Below are positions 53,026-62,180 of a stretch of 64,000 nucleotides of DNA, in pieces; position 1 is the first letter of the stretch; each line of letters starts with the position of its first letter. The translations under genes were made by a program, and so were the position numbers. Origin of the DNA: Taxillus chinensis (taxonomy: Eukaryota > Streptophyta > Magnoliopsida > Santalales > Loranthaceae); assembly GCA_023512835.1 (NCBI GenBank), contig CM042084.1, positions 49,957,609 through 50,021,608 on the forward strand. Direction: 5' to 3'. The notes under the pieces were generated by a model. It was not told the origin of the DNA and made no database searches. It saw nothing but the letters and a program-made list of their open reading frames with translations.

Positions 53026-55326
53026 TTACATTTTTGGTGCCCAAACTTGTTTTGGGCTGTTAGGAGAAGCAACAACATTGTCAACTATTCCAGATTTTAT
53101 GTTGCTAGGAACTTTAACTTTCCAAGTTGACTTAACTTTTTCCGTCTTAGTTGCTTCTTCAACTTGGGTTTTCTTAGGTGAAATACTCCGAGGAGTTTTA
53201 GATTTAGCTTTTCGAGAAGAACCCTTTTTGACAACCGGATTTTTATTGATTGAAGAGTGATTACATAACCAGTCATCAGATAAACTCCAACACTCATAGT
53301 GATAATGACCTATTTCACGACATATCGAACAGACACTGTGATGAGGAGTTACAACAGGGGATACAGGTTTCTTAGGTTTTACAGGTTTTCTACTATGTTC
53401 CCTATGGCCTAATCCTTTGCGAACGGGTGATGCGCTCTTGGCCCTGGATGCGTTAGCCTTAGCCTTTCCTTTGTTTATAGGTGCTGCAGTTTCGGCTTTA
53501 ACTGCAGCAGCCTTCCCGTCATCGTTTGGTACGGGTGCTACTACTTCGGGATTAGCAGTAACAGCCTCTATTCCACAATCATAAATTATGGTGCCACCTG
53601 AAACAAAACCATCCAATCGTTTAGATGTACTAACAGGATATAGGTTGGTTAGTTTTGGAGTGTAGCTCGGAGGGCACTCAGTAGCTAGAGCAGTGGAAGT
53701 GGATTTTGATCCTAGGCCAGGTTTGACTCGGATATTGTCAGGATCAGTTCTAAATGTAGAGGCTATTTCTCCGGATTTTAGCCATTTACGATTTATTTCC
53801 TTTTCCTTCTCAAGTTCAATCTCGAGTCTTTTAAGATTTACATTCATGCCTGTGAGGTTGGTATTCAACAAGTGATTCTCAGCTCTTAGGTCGTGATACC
53901 AAACCTCCTTGCTTCGGTAGTCAGCTATGTCCTTTTCAAGTTTAGAAACAGTAAGTTCTAGGTGTTTAGTCTAACCACTCATATTTTGATACATTTGAGT
54001 AATTATTAATCTCTCATTATTTTCATCATCACGTTTCTTAGTAAGAGATTCTAGTTTACTCAAGAGCTCAGAGATAGAAGGTACCTCAGCGTTTGCCATG
54101 AGGCAGATGTTCGCCTTTTCCGTTGGTTCGTCGTCTGAAGATTCCTCTTCTTCTTCCGAGCCACTGTTGTATTTTGAGACAAACGCCTTCCTCTTCATTT
54201 TGCTATTGTCTGAGGTGGAACGTCGGGGTTTAACCTTGTCATCCTTGTCGGCTATCTTGGGTTTGGATCTACAGTCCTTGGCCCAATGACCAGGTTTCCC
54301 GCAATTATAGCAGTCTTGGGATGTCGACTCCGACCGCTCCTTCCTTCTTGAGGATGAGGAAGAACCTCTTCTGAATCCTTTTCTGCTTTTCCGCAGAAAT
54401 CGTGTGAAGGAAATCACCAGGAGTGCTATTTCTTCTTCCATGTCCGAGTCCGAGTTTTCTGACTCTTCCGTATCATCCTCCGTCAACATGCTTGGTCCAG
54501 CCGTAGCCTTAAGAGCTACCCCCTTTTCTTTCCAAGCTATCTTCTCATCTCGGTTAGTGTATTTGAATCTGACCTCATGAATCCGTAGCTCTCCATATAG
54601 CTCTTCAAGGGGAGCATACTGCCAGTTGTCTTTGGATTGCATCTAGAGCTGCTTGGAGTAATAGCGATCCGGCAAGGAACGAAAGAACTTGTCATTTATT
54701 TGGAACTGAGTGTAGTGCTCGTTGACAGTTTTCAATTCCAGGATGAGCTTGCCGAATCGCCGATAGATGCTCTCCAGGGATTCGCCAGGTTTGTGGTTGA
54801 AGCTCTCAAAATTCTGTCTGAGAGCGCAAATGACATTCTGCATCTGGGACTCACTTCCTTCATATAGAATAGTCAATTTGTCCCACATAGCTTTTGCTGT
54901 CGTGCAGCCTTGGACGTCCGTGAAAGCCTCTGAATCCAAGCACGATGTCACATAAGCTAGAGCCTTTTCACTGGCATATTGCCAGGCTCTTTCATCGTGA
55001 GTGAGTTCAGCATCAGTCTTTGGCCTCTTGAACCCATTTTCCCCGATGGTCATCGGAATGGGAAGCTCCTGATGAAGACAAGGCCACATTAGATGATCAT
55101 GACAGGTCATGAACATCTTCATGCGAGCTTTCCACTGGGAGAAAAGCTCTGGTGTGAACTTTGGCAGTTTGCTTAAAGTGTAGCCTGAACTCCATGGTTG
55201 AGGAGCAGCGGCAGCAGCAGGTTGAGGTGGATCAACATTTTCACTGCTGCTTCGGTTGGGAAGGGGCTCTTGAGCTCCCCCGGAGTTAAGGCGGGTATTG
55301 AATAGCATGCTGCTTTCTTCGGCCAT
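53026..55326 (-). pseudogene. gag: Copia-2 gag, two in-frame stops
   Basis: A single frame of about 766 codons from ATG ending at 55326 (MAEESSMLFNTRLNSGG) to TAA at 53028-53026, interrupted only by TAG codons near 54643 (CAG in relatives) and near 53971. UBN2-like capsid (WDKLTILYEGSESQMQNVIC, FNHKPGESLESIYRRFGKLI), CCHC knuckle at residues ~339-352 (CYNCGKPGHWAKDC), acidic patch, coiled-coil stretches ~400-490, Lys/Ala-rich linker, second CCHC at ~666-679 (CSICREIGHYHYEC). The long C-terminal extension is characteristic of Sireviruses. Forms the particle that packages element RNA. Confidence 0.9.
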
Positions 55327-55373
55327 TGTTAAGTTGAGAGGGAGTGAGGGATCTCTACGAGCAGGTAGAACTT

Positions 55374-55385
55374 GCTCTGATACCA
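55374..55385 (-). other. Copia-2 primer binding site (initiator tRNA-Met)
   Basis: TGGTATCAGAGC on the minus strand, an exact complement of the plant initiator tRNA-Met 3' end, two bases inside the LTR edge at 55388. Confidence 0.92.
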
Positions 55386-55387
55386 CT

Positions 55388-56010
55388 TGTTGGTCCCAGA
55401 GAGCCTAAAGGGGGGCGGGGTGAATAGGCTCTTTGAAAATTCTTTCTCTCTCTTAATGGCTTAGACACTCACTCTGGTTAAACGGATAAAATCAGTGCGG
55501 AAGATTAACCAGGTAGTGGAAATATGTTGCTTTATTATCCGAAGATAATTACAACAAAGCAAAACAGTGTTTTAGCTGATTACAACACAACACTCTATTA
55601 TAGTTACACACACTTGGCAGTGAATCTCTGTGTTTGGCTCTTTACAAGATATACGCTTATGAGTGTATAAGTACAAGTAAGCACGCGCATTCTTATTTAC
55701 ATTGCTTCAGGCATATATATAGACATCCTAGAAATCTATCTTGGAACTGCATTTTCTGAGCAGTGTGGAGCATTGAAGTTCTTCATCGGAAAATGCTGAA
55801 GCTTTAACTGCTGCGGATGTGGAGCTCGAAATATTGGAAGCATAAGTTGTAATGAATTCTTTGCTTGATTCCAATTGCATTTGAAACTGCGTCCACATCT
55901 CCGTGTGTTCCACGTGTCACACAATTTAGGTATTTAATGAGTTTGTCTTACATCGGGACGTAGCGAGCTGCTAGCATTAATTGCGGCTTGGACAGATGAA
56001 GCAGCGTCTT
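55388..56010 (-). repeat. Copia-2 5' LTR, inner part
   Basis: TGTTGGTCCCAGAGAGCC, then a G run and GGTGAATAGGCTC. Matches 46502-47023 almost exactly and continues GTTTGTCTTACATCGGGACG as in Copia-1. Interrupted at GCAGCGTCTT (56010) by a solo gypsy LTR. The minus-strand frame 55924-55736 here equals the C-terminus of the extra ORF at 46856-47875. Confidence 0.88.
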
Positions 56011-56507
56011 TGTAATGACCCGTGTGTAACCCGTGTGTAAGAAGTTAACCACAAACACCTTGGATGTTAGTGCATGTAAGGACCCGTACCTTGAGTTAGT
56101 CACAGTTTTGCCTTCTGAGTAGAGTGTTTCTAGATTTTGACCTAGTGAATGGACTCCAATGAAATCACGTGCAAAAGGAAAGATGCTTAGAATGATGTCC
56201 TCTATCTACCACAGAAGTTTCAGGCCAAACGGACGTGTATGTGAGGTGCACGTGAAATGGGTCCAATTCACGTGCGAGTGTGGTTGTCTTCTACATGATG
56301 CAAGGAGGCTAGGGGTGAAGTTTGAGCACGTTTGGAGTGCATTTGGAGTTGCACGTGAATTGGGGAATTCACGTTCAAATTGGCGTGCAGGCATGTTTTT
56401 GCATGGTTACCTTGGTTTTGCCATTCTAATCATATTTCTCCAAAGGACCATGTTGAAATTATGAATATTTTGGCCTATATGGGTGCGGAAAGGTGCTAAC
56501 TTGTGTG

Positions 56508-56586
56508 ATCAAAACTACGTCGTTTTGATGATGGGATTCACTTAATCAAAACTACGTCGTTTTGATGTTGTGTTGTCTATATAAGG
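56508..56586 (+). promoter_or_regulatory. Solo LTR promoter: two palindromes and TATA
   Basis: CAAAACTACGTCGTTTTG twice with 37-bp spacing, CTATATAAGG at 56577. Leader with TAGGTTTAGGG and a GA run. Confidence 0.7.
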
Positions 56587-57160
56587 AGGAGAAGCCCCTC
56601 TGTTTTAGGTTTAGGGTTTGTTGCTCCACCAGCCGTCGCAGAGAGAGAGAGAGAGAGAGGGTAGGAGAGCTCCTGGTTGCTGCCGGGCGTCTTGCGTGGG
56701 TGGTCAGAGTCTCGTGGGTGGACGGCGTTCGGCGTGGGATCAGACTATTGCTTTGTTGTTGCGTCTTACTTGAGGTAGGGGTTCTGTTCTTCCTAAATCC
56801 TCCTCTGTCCTAGGGTTCTGGGGCAGATTATGGGTTATATCTGTTATATATATATAATCCATATAGGTGTGATCTCCTATATGGATGTTGGCCTTCAATG
56901 GCATTTTAGTGTGATTCTGTTGTTGCTTGCTATATGTTCGATGAAATGCCTGTGTGAATACAGTAGTGTGTATATGCCTATTACATGTTTGGTAATATGC
57001 CTGTGTGGCTGGACTTGTGATTTGGTGAATGTATGCATGCTGGGTGTTTGTTCTATTGCCTGAATGGCTGGATTTGTGCACTTGTGAATGGGTGCACACC
57101 AAGTGTTTGGTTTTATGCTTGAGTGACTGTGGTGTATGTTGTGTGCATGACTGTGCTATC

Positions 57161-57294
57161 TGGCCTGAAGAGGCGGTTAAATCACTTTGCTTGAGAGGCG
57201 GTTAAACCAGTGGCCTGAAGAGGCGGTTAAACTACTTTGCCTGAGAGGCGGTTAAACCAATGGCCTGAAGAGGCGGTTAAACTACTTATTTGAG
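57161..57294 (+). repeat. 27-bp minisatellite in solo LTR
   Basis: Five units of GGCCTGAAGAGGCGGTTAAA type, alternating with TTTGCCTGAGAGGCGG; the reverse of the array in LTR B (10313-10443). Confidence 0.9.
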
Positions 57295-57808
57295 ATGTGG
57301 TTTGTTAGCCAGTGTGGCTGGGGCTGGGGTTACGCCCATTATGTGAAATGCTTTATTTTCTTAATACTGCCACGTCACTACACCTGTGCACATGCATGTA
57401 GCCACTAGGAGCATGGGAAGGGTTGGGGAGACTTGATCCCTACTGAGCTGTGGTTGCTCACCCCTCCTACTGTGTTTGCTTGTTTTCCAGGGACTTATAG
57501 GCGTTAGGTGGATACACCAAGGTGGAAGACCATCTTCATTTTTATTGTTCTCTTCTGAAATGTAATTTTATGATTTATGTAACCCCAGGGAGGGAAATGT
57601 ACTAAGGGATTGAATTGTAGTAAGGAACATGGTTGTTTTGTGAACCTTTGATATTTGGAATTAAATAAAGATGTGGCTTGTTTGATTTATTGTAATTGTT
57701 AGACTTGCTTGTGGCATCCAGTAATCCAACCCCGTTGCCCTCCGTGTGGGTGAACGGGGAGTCACGTACCGGTTTCCTCGGGTTGGATATCCGGGGCGTG
57801 ACAGTCTT

Positions 57809-58219
57809 CTTGGTCCGTTGCAAGGTTCCTTACTCTGCATGAACGAAGCTCGGATCCTTACTCTGTATCAGTGATTGCTTACTCCGTATGAATGAAGTCC
57901 TGGAATCTTTATTCCGTGTCAGCGCTTCCTTACTCCGCATGAGTAGTGGTTCGGAGAGCTTACTCCGCATCAGCGCTTCCTTACTCCGCATGAGTAATGG
58001 TTCGGATTCCTTATTCTGCATTTGATGTCCTTACTCCGCAATAGTTGCCCTTACTCCGCTCGAATGACAAACTTGGATTTCTTCGTCCGTGTCTTCTTTT
58101 CCTTAGTCCGGTTGGAGTGACAACTTCGATTCTTTCTCTCTCACAAGTCTCTTTTACTCCATGCAAGATGTAGACTCAGGAACTTACTCTGCATTAATTG
58201 ACATAATCTAGTTGAGTGT
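57809..58219 (-). repeat. Copia-2 5' LTR, middle part with short-repeat array
   Basis: Continues the LTR after the solo insertion (CTTGGTCCGTTGCAAGG against CATGGTCCAGTG near 6329 in Copia-1). Contains TCCTTACTCCGCAT repeats to about 58060. It ends at GTTGAGTGT (58219), where the Athila-like element is inserted; the Copia-1 counterpart is CCAAGTGTTTGACG at 6780. The outermost part lies beyond the window. Confidence 0.85.
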
Positions 58220-60022
58220 TGATAACGTGCACTTATGCCATTATTTTATAGCCTATTTAGGGTGTAAAAGAGCATGTTTAGAGCCTTTTCAGTACCATAT
58301 TTCATATATATTTGCTCTAACCCCAAGAAAGACACTGCTTATGCTGTATATGTGTTTTTGAGCTATTTTGGGCAGGTTTTTGGATGATTTCTTCTCTAGT
58401 CATCAGCTAGACTACTCTATCTCCTAAAGAGGGAGCTTGTGGCAACTTATGAGCTCAAAAGGAGGCATTTTGAAGGCTACAAGCGACAAGGCTGCAAGAG
58501 GTCTCTTCACACTATTAGTGCTGAACAAACGTTTTGATTTATTTGACCATGAAGATGGCCTTAACAATATCATGTGCAGAAGGGAAAGTTGCTTCAAATG
58601 ATTCCCTTTACCTCCCATAAACATTTCAGAGCAAAAGGACAACAAAATATTTTGCACGTGATATTGGGATTTGATTTTTTTGACCTAGTAGGAGGCTTCA
58701 GATGATCTCACATTTAGAACAAAAGTTGCTCCAAATGATGTCATCTATCTCTCATAAAAAGTTCAGACCATTTGGAGGTGCCCGTGAAAATGACCTTTTT
58801 CACGGGCAAGGATATTTTTGCATGGAAGGCTTCTATCTGATGTGATAAATTGCTGGGTGAAGTTTCAGAGCAAATGGAGGTGCCCGTGAAATTGACCTTT
58901 GCCACGGGCAAGATTGTTTTTGCACAGTCACCTTTGTTTTGTTATGCTGATGATTTTTCTCTTCTGGAGCTTGATCCAATTCTGCTTTGTTTAAGGTGTT
59001 TTTAAGGTTTGAATGAAGAATAAGAGTCACTTACCAAAACGATGTCGTTTTGTTTGCGACCACATTTATAATTAGGGCATACCTTTTGTAACTCTGATTT
59101 GGCCCACTAAATCCTATAAATAGGGGTCTTTGGAGGCATTGTAAATCATCTTAAGTGGGAGAATCTGATCTGAGTTCTGAAAAGAGCTATAGCCATTGCT
59201 AAAAGATCGGATTGTCCTTGGCAAGGAGTGATTTTGGGCAGCAGACGCTGGAGTCTTTGGAGGCTGGAGTCCTGGTTCAACTTGGGGTCTTCCTTTATTG
59301 TCCTTGTACTGTAATCATGTTCTTTCTTGTAATTGTTATTGCTTTTGTCATGATTATGGAGTAGTTTTATTAGTCTAGGGGAGCAATGTAGCCCCCAATA
59401 AATTGTATTCAGTTTGGTTATGGTTGTTCAATAAAATAGAATTCAGTTCTTGTTTAATTCACTTGCTTGAATGGAAATGCCTAGTTTATGCATAATTAGG
59501 TAATCTTAGCCCTTGTCTAGGGTGGAACACTAGTGAATTAGATTTAATATTGCACGATGGACCAAGTCTGCAACTATTAGATTGTTTATATACCTTGATC
59601 ACTTTTATTCACATGGACCAAATGGGATAAAAGCCTTAAATCTATCTTAGCATGGACCAAATGTAAGATAGGTAGGAGATAATCAACATGAACATGAACT
59701 AGAACATAAATCAAGAACAAGAGCCATAACCAGACTATTACAATCGATTGGGGTGGTAAACATTGTAACCCTAGATCCTTAATCACTGAAATTTCTATAC
59801 CAATAGCTTGCCAACATTCTGATTTAATCATTTTTTGTTCAAACTATTTGTACAACAAAAATCAATTGTCCAGACATAAAATCAACTTATTAGCTTAGTG
59901 CTTGCTGCTTAATAGCATTAGCTACCTCCCTGTGGGTTCGACAACCAGAGTCTTAATACTCCATTTTATTACTTGACCAGTGCACTTGCTGCGAAACCTA
60001 TAGACACAATTTATACGGGTCA
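58220..60022 (+). repeat. Athila-like element 5' LTR
   Basis: TGATAACGTGCACTTATGCC ... TTATACGGGTCA, about 1.8 kb. The first 400 bp recur at 63601-64000 with about ten substitutions and a 16-bp length difference. U3 holds three related modules near 58600, 58720 and 58850, the last two with hairpins (58780-58807, arms GCCCGTGAAAA/TTTTCACGGGC; 58881-58910). The palindrome CAAAACGATGTCGTTTTG is at 59035-59052 and CTATAAATAG at 59114-59123. Left flank AGTGT (58215-58219) is the presumed duplication. Confidence 0.9.
59035..59123 (+). promoter_or_regulatory. Athila-like LTR promoter: palindrome and TATA
   Basis: CAAAACGATGTCGTTTTG followed about 60 bp later by CTATAAATAG in AAATCCTATAAATAGGGGTC. 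Same ordering as in the gypsy chromovirus LTRs, although the elements belong to different lineages. Confidence 0.65.
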
Positions 60023-60028
60023 AGTTTT

Positions 60029-60045
60029 TGGCGCCGTTGCCGGGG
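60029..60045 (+). other. Primer binding site (tRNA-Asp)
   Basis: TGGCGCCGTTGCCGGGG is the complement of the 3' end of plant tRNA-Asp(GUC) plus CCA, the primer type used by Athila-like elements. Six bases separate it from the LTR end at 60022. Confidence 0.9.
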
Positions 60046-60401
60046 AGGCAAGCCAAACGTTGTTAGGGTTAGGTGACATTAGGTGATCAAGTTCATTTGT
60101 GTTCTGGAATTTTAATTTTCTATTTTTCTAGTGTGGTGTAGCTTTGTATTTCTCTGTTTTGTTTTGTTTTCTTTTAGGGGTACACATCAAGTGTTTGTTT
60201 TAATTCCTCAATGTATGTGACATACTCGAGGAGAGTTATTGCCTTACAATCCTCACAGATAATGGACTTTGCTTTAGGATGTGAATATGTATATGTGAGT
60301 GCTCATGTTTCGCTTTTTGGTTCGGGTTTATGTGTGGTATTTGGTTGTTTTTGTTTTTGTAGGTTTAAAAACCAAACACAATTGCCAGATCAAACATTCC
60401 A

Positions 60402-61637
60402 ATGGATTGGAGCTATGAAGTTGATCCCAAGCAAGCAATGGAGGATTTGTTGGAGTCGTACTTCCCAACGTTTCGTCCTACCCAAGAAGACCGAGGGAGA
60501 TTTTGGGATTATCCATATGAAGTTTATCCTGACCCAAGTTATATAAAGTGTTCAACATCTAAAAATTGGGACTACAACCAAGGACATCTTGCCACTAATT
60601 CTACTTACCAGCAGCCCCAGAATAATGCTAATAACTTTTATGGAGATGGCTATGGAGTTTGGCCAAGTCAAGAACAATTCAAGGCTGAATATTCTCCACA
60701 AGAAGCATCACCCCAGCACATGACTGAACTCTTCGAGAAGTGTGACGAGGACACATGGGCAAGGATGCACAATGATGATTTAATTTGTTCATCCTCACTC
60801 TTTAGAGGCAATGATTTACAGCAGAACTTAGAGTGGCAGCATGATCCTCTGTCACAAGATCTTCATGAAGAAATGAGGGAGTTCTTTTTGAACGTCAACA
60901 AGGAAACTGGAAAACAACTCCAAGATACAAAGGTTGAGGGGTTTATACAACCTACTTCTCCAAATGTTTTATTACCAGAGACAAGAGAAGTGAAGATCGA
61001 AAAGACTATTGAAGAATTAGAGGCTGAGATGGCAGACCTAGCAGCACGAATGCAGACGGTGGTTGGGCAAGTATTAGACAATACACACACCATCAATGCC
61101 CGACAACCCATTCAACCTTTATGTAGCAGTAGTTACTACGAAAAACAAGACCAGTTTGTTTTCACTTTTCCATTAGAACAGCTAGCTCTCGCCAATGAAT
61201 CTACAAAAGAAGGTCGAGCAGGGATAGCAGACCTATATCCCTACTATAATGAAGTTGTTGTTCCTAGATTTGAAGAAAAAGAAGAGGAGGAAAGAGCACT
61301 AATTCCAATGACCAGACTGCATAAGAATGGCAACATAGGATTCGATTGGGATGGTGTACCTGCTTCAAGATGTTCATTCTTAGCTTCTTCATCAAAAATA
61401 TGGGACTTTGTGGATGATGATGATTCTTCTTATACTGATCCCATTCTAGATCACCACAATGATGCTGCTAATATTACAAAACCTGAAGTGGTACAAAGGA
61501 CAATGTCCGACCATGATGAGGTGGCCCTTCCATCTCAACTATTTTGCCCATCTAATGTATCTACTTGTTTTCTCCCAAAAGCTGAAGAACATATAAGCAA
61601 TTTGATGCCCCAAACTGAACAACCTACTTTACATTGA
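60402..61637 (+). CDS. Uncharacterised ORF of the Athila-like element
   Basis: 411 codons, ATG at 60402 in AACATTCCAATGGATTGG. No domain recognised. Residues 1-100 are rich in Tyr, Pro, Gln and Asn (FWDYPYEVYPDPSY, STYQQPQNNANNFYGDG). Residues ~105-170 are acidic. About 194-226 is a likely coiled coil (KIEKTIEELEAEMADLAARM). The C-terminal half is acidic with EEKEEEERA. No zinc knuckle, no transmembrane helix, no signal peptide. It stops at TGA 61635-61637, but similar composition (LPTEEEEDGLTISGLFEKEE) continues in frame, so this is probably the front of a longer damaged gene. It may be a gag-like remnant; function unknown. Confidence 0.6.
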   Translation: MDWSYEVDPKQAMEDLLESYFPTFRPTQEDRGRFWDYPYEVYPDPSYIKCSTSKNWDYNQGHLATNSTYQQPQNNANNFYGDGYGVWPSQEQFKAEYSPQEASPQHMTELFEKCDEDTWARMHNDDLICSSSLFRGNDLQQNLEWQHDPLSQDLHEEMREFFLNVNKETGKQLQDTKVEGFIQPTSPNVLLPETREVKIEKTIEELEAEMADLAARMQTVVGQVLDNTHTINARQPIQPLCSSSYYEKQDQFVFTFPLEQLALANESTKEGRAGIADLYPYYNEVVVPRFEEKEEEERALIPMTRLHKNGNIGFDWDGVPASRCSFLASSSKIWDFVDDDDSSYTDPILDHHNDAANITKPEVVQRTMSDHDEVALPSQLFCPSNVSTCFLPKAEEHISNLMPQTEQPTLH

Positions 61638-62155
61638 TCTCTTCCAACTGAAGAAGAGGAGGATGGCTTGACCATTTCTGGATTGTTTGAAAAAGAAGAA
61701 AAACCACAAACAGTGGAGAACCTGGATATTGAACCCAGAATTTGGGTGATGATCAGTTTATTTTGATATCTGGAGACCCATCAATCAAAGTTGTTCAGTA
61801 TGAAGAAGATTTGCATGCGTCAAGCTTTACAGAGTTTGCTTGGGGATTAACTTATCCTATGTTTAAAGAGGAAGTGTTAGATGAGGAAGGTACACGAATG
61901 AGCATATTGACTATTCCAATTGTGGAGTATATCGAATTTTTGTTGCCTACCCAACATGAAAGGAAAGAGAACCTCAAGTTTGTGGGGGTGCTCTTCATTT
62001 TGTACGTGCTCCTGGAGTTCAAGTTGTTGCCACAACAATTCTTTCATCTGATTGCCGTGGAATATGAAACTGCTCAAGTGTATATGGCAAGGATAAAGGC
62101 TTACCATGTGTTGGTTAAACATACTAAGAACAGTCAAGCTACATACTTAAAATAA
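61638..62155 (+). pseudogene. Continuation of the uncharacterised ORF, frame-shifted
   Basis: In-frame codons follow the TGA to about 61740, then the reading passes to the frame of 61742-62155 (GDDQFILISGDPSIKVVQYE, EYIEFLLPTQHERKENLKFV, ending SQATYLK). The end abuts the conserved motif at 62154. No recognised domain. Confidence 0.5.
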
Positions 62156-62180
62156 AGCGCTTGTTGGGAGGCAACCCAAT
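62154..62180 (+). promoter_or_regulatory. Conserved non-coding motif after the element ORF
   Basis: AAAGCGCTTGTTGGGAGG continuing into CAACCCAAT. I recall the same motif directly after the last ORF of Athila-type and related elements in many plants. GTTG-GGAGG-CAAC can form a small stem. Role unknown; RNA processing or packaging is only inference. Confidence 0.55.

Larger units (their letters stand above)
56011..57803 (+). repeat. Solo gypsy LTR with duplication GTCTT
   Basis: TGTAATGACCCGTGTGTAAC ... TATCCGGGGCGTGACA, flanked by GTCTT at 56006-56010 and 57804-57808. From 56075 (TGTAAGGACCCGTACC) it matches LTR B in full length. The first 64 bp are an extra LTR-like start. Hairpins 56248-56275 (GCACGTGAA/TTCACGTGC) and near 56350-56378, two palindromes (56508-56566), CTATATAAGG 56577-56586, GA run, 27-bp minisatellite 57161-57294. 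No internal region, hence solo. Confidence 0.92.
46502..58219 (-). mobile_element. Copia-2: Sirevirus-like element nested in gypsy C
   Basis: Reads right to left: 5' LTR (55388 rightwards, interrupted), primer site (55374-55385), gag (55326-53026), pol (53016-49640), 1.8 kb downstream region, an extra ORF (47875-46856), and a truncated 3' LTR (46502-~47023). It is inserted into the 3' LTR of C after ATTGT (46497-46501). The true right end and duplication are outside the window because two elements are inserted in the right LTR. Damage is light: a few stops and frameshifts, so it is probably younger than Copia-1. Confidence 0.85.
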
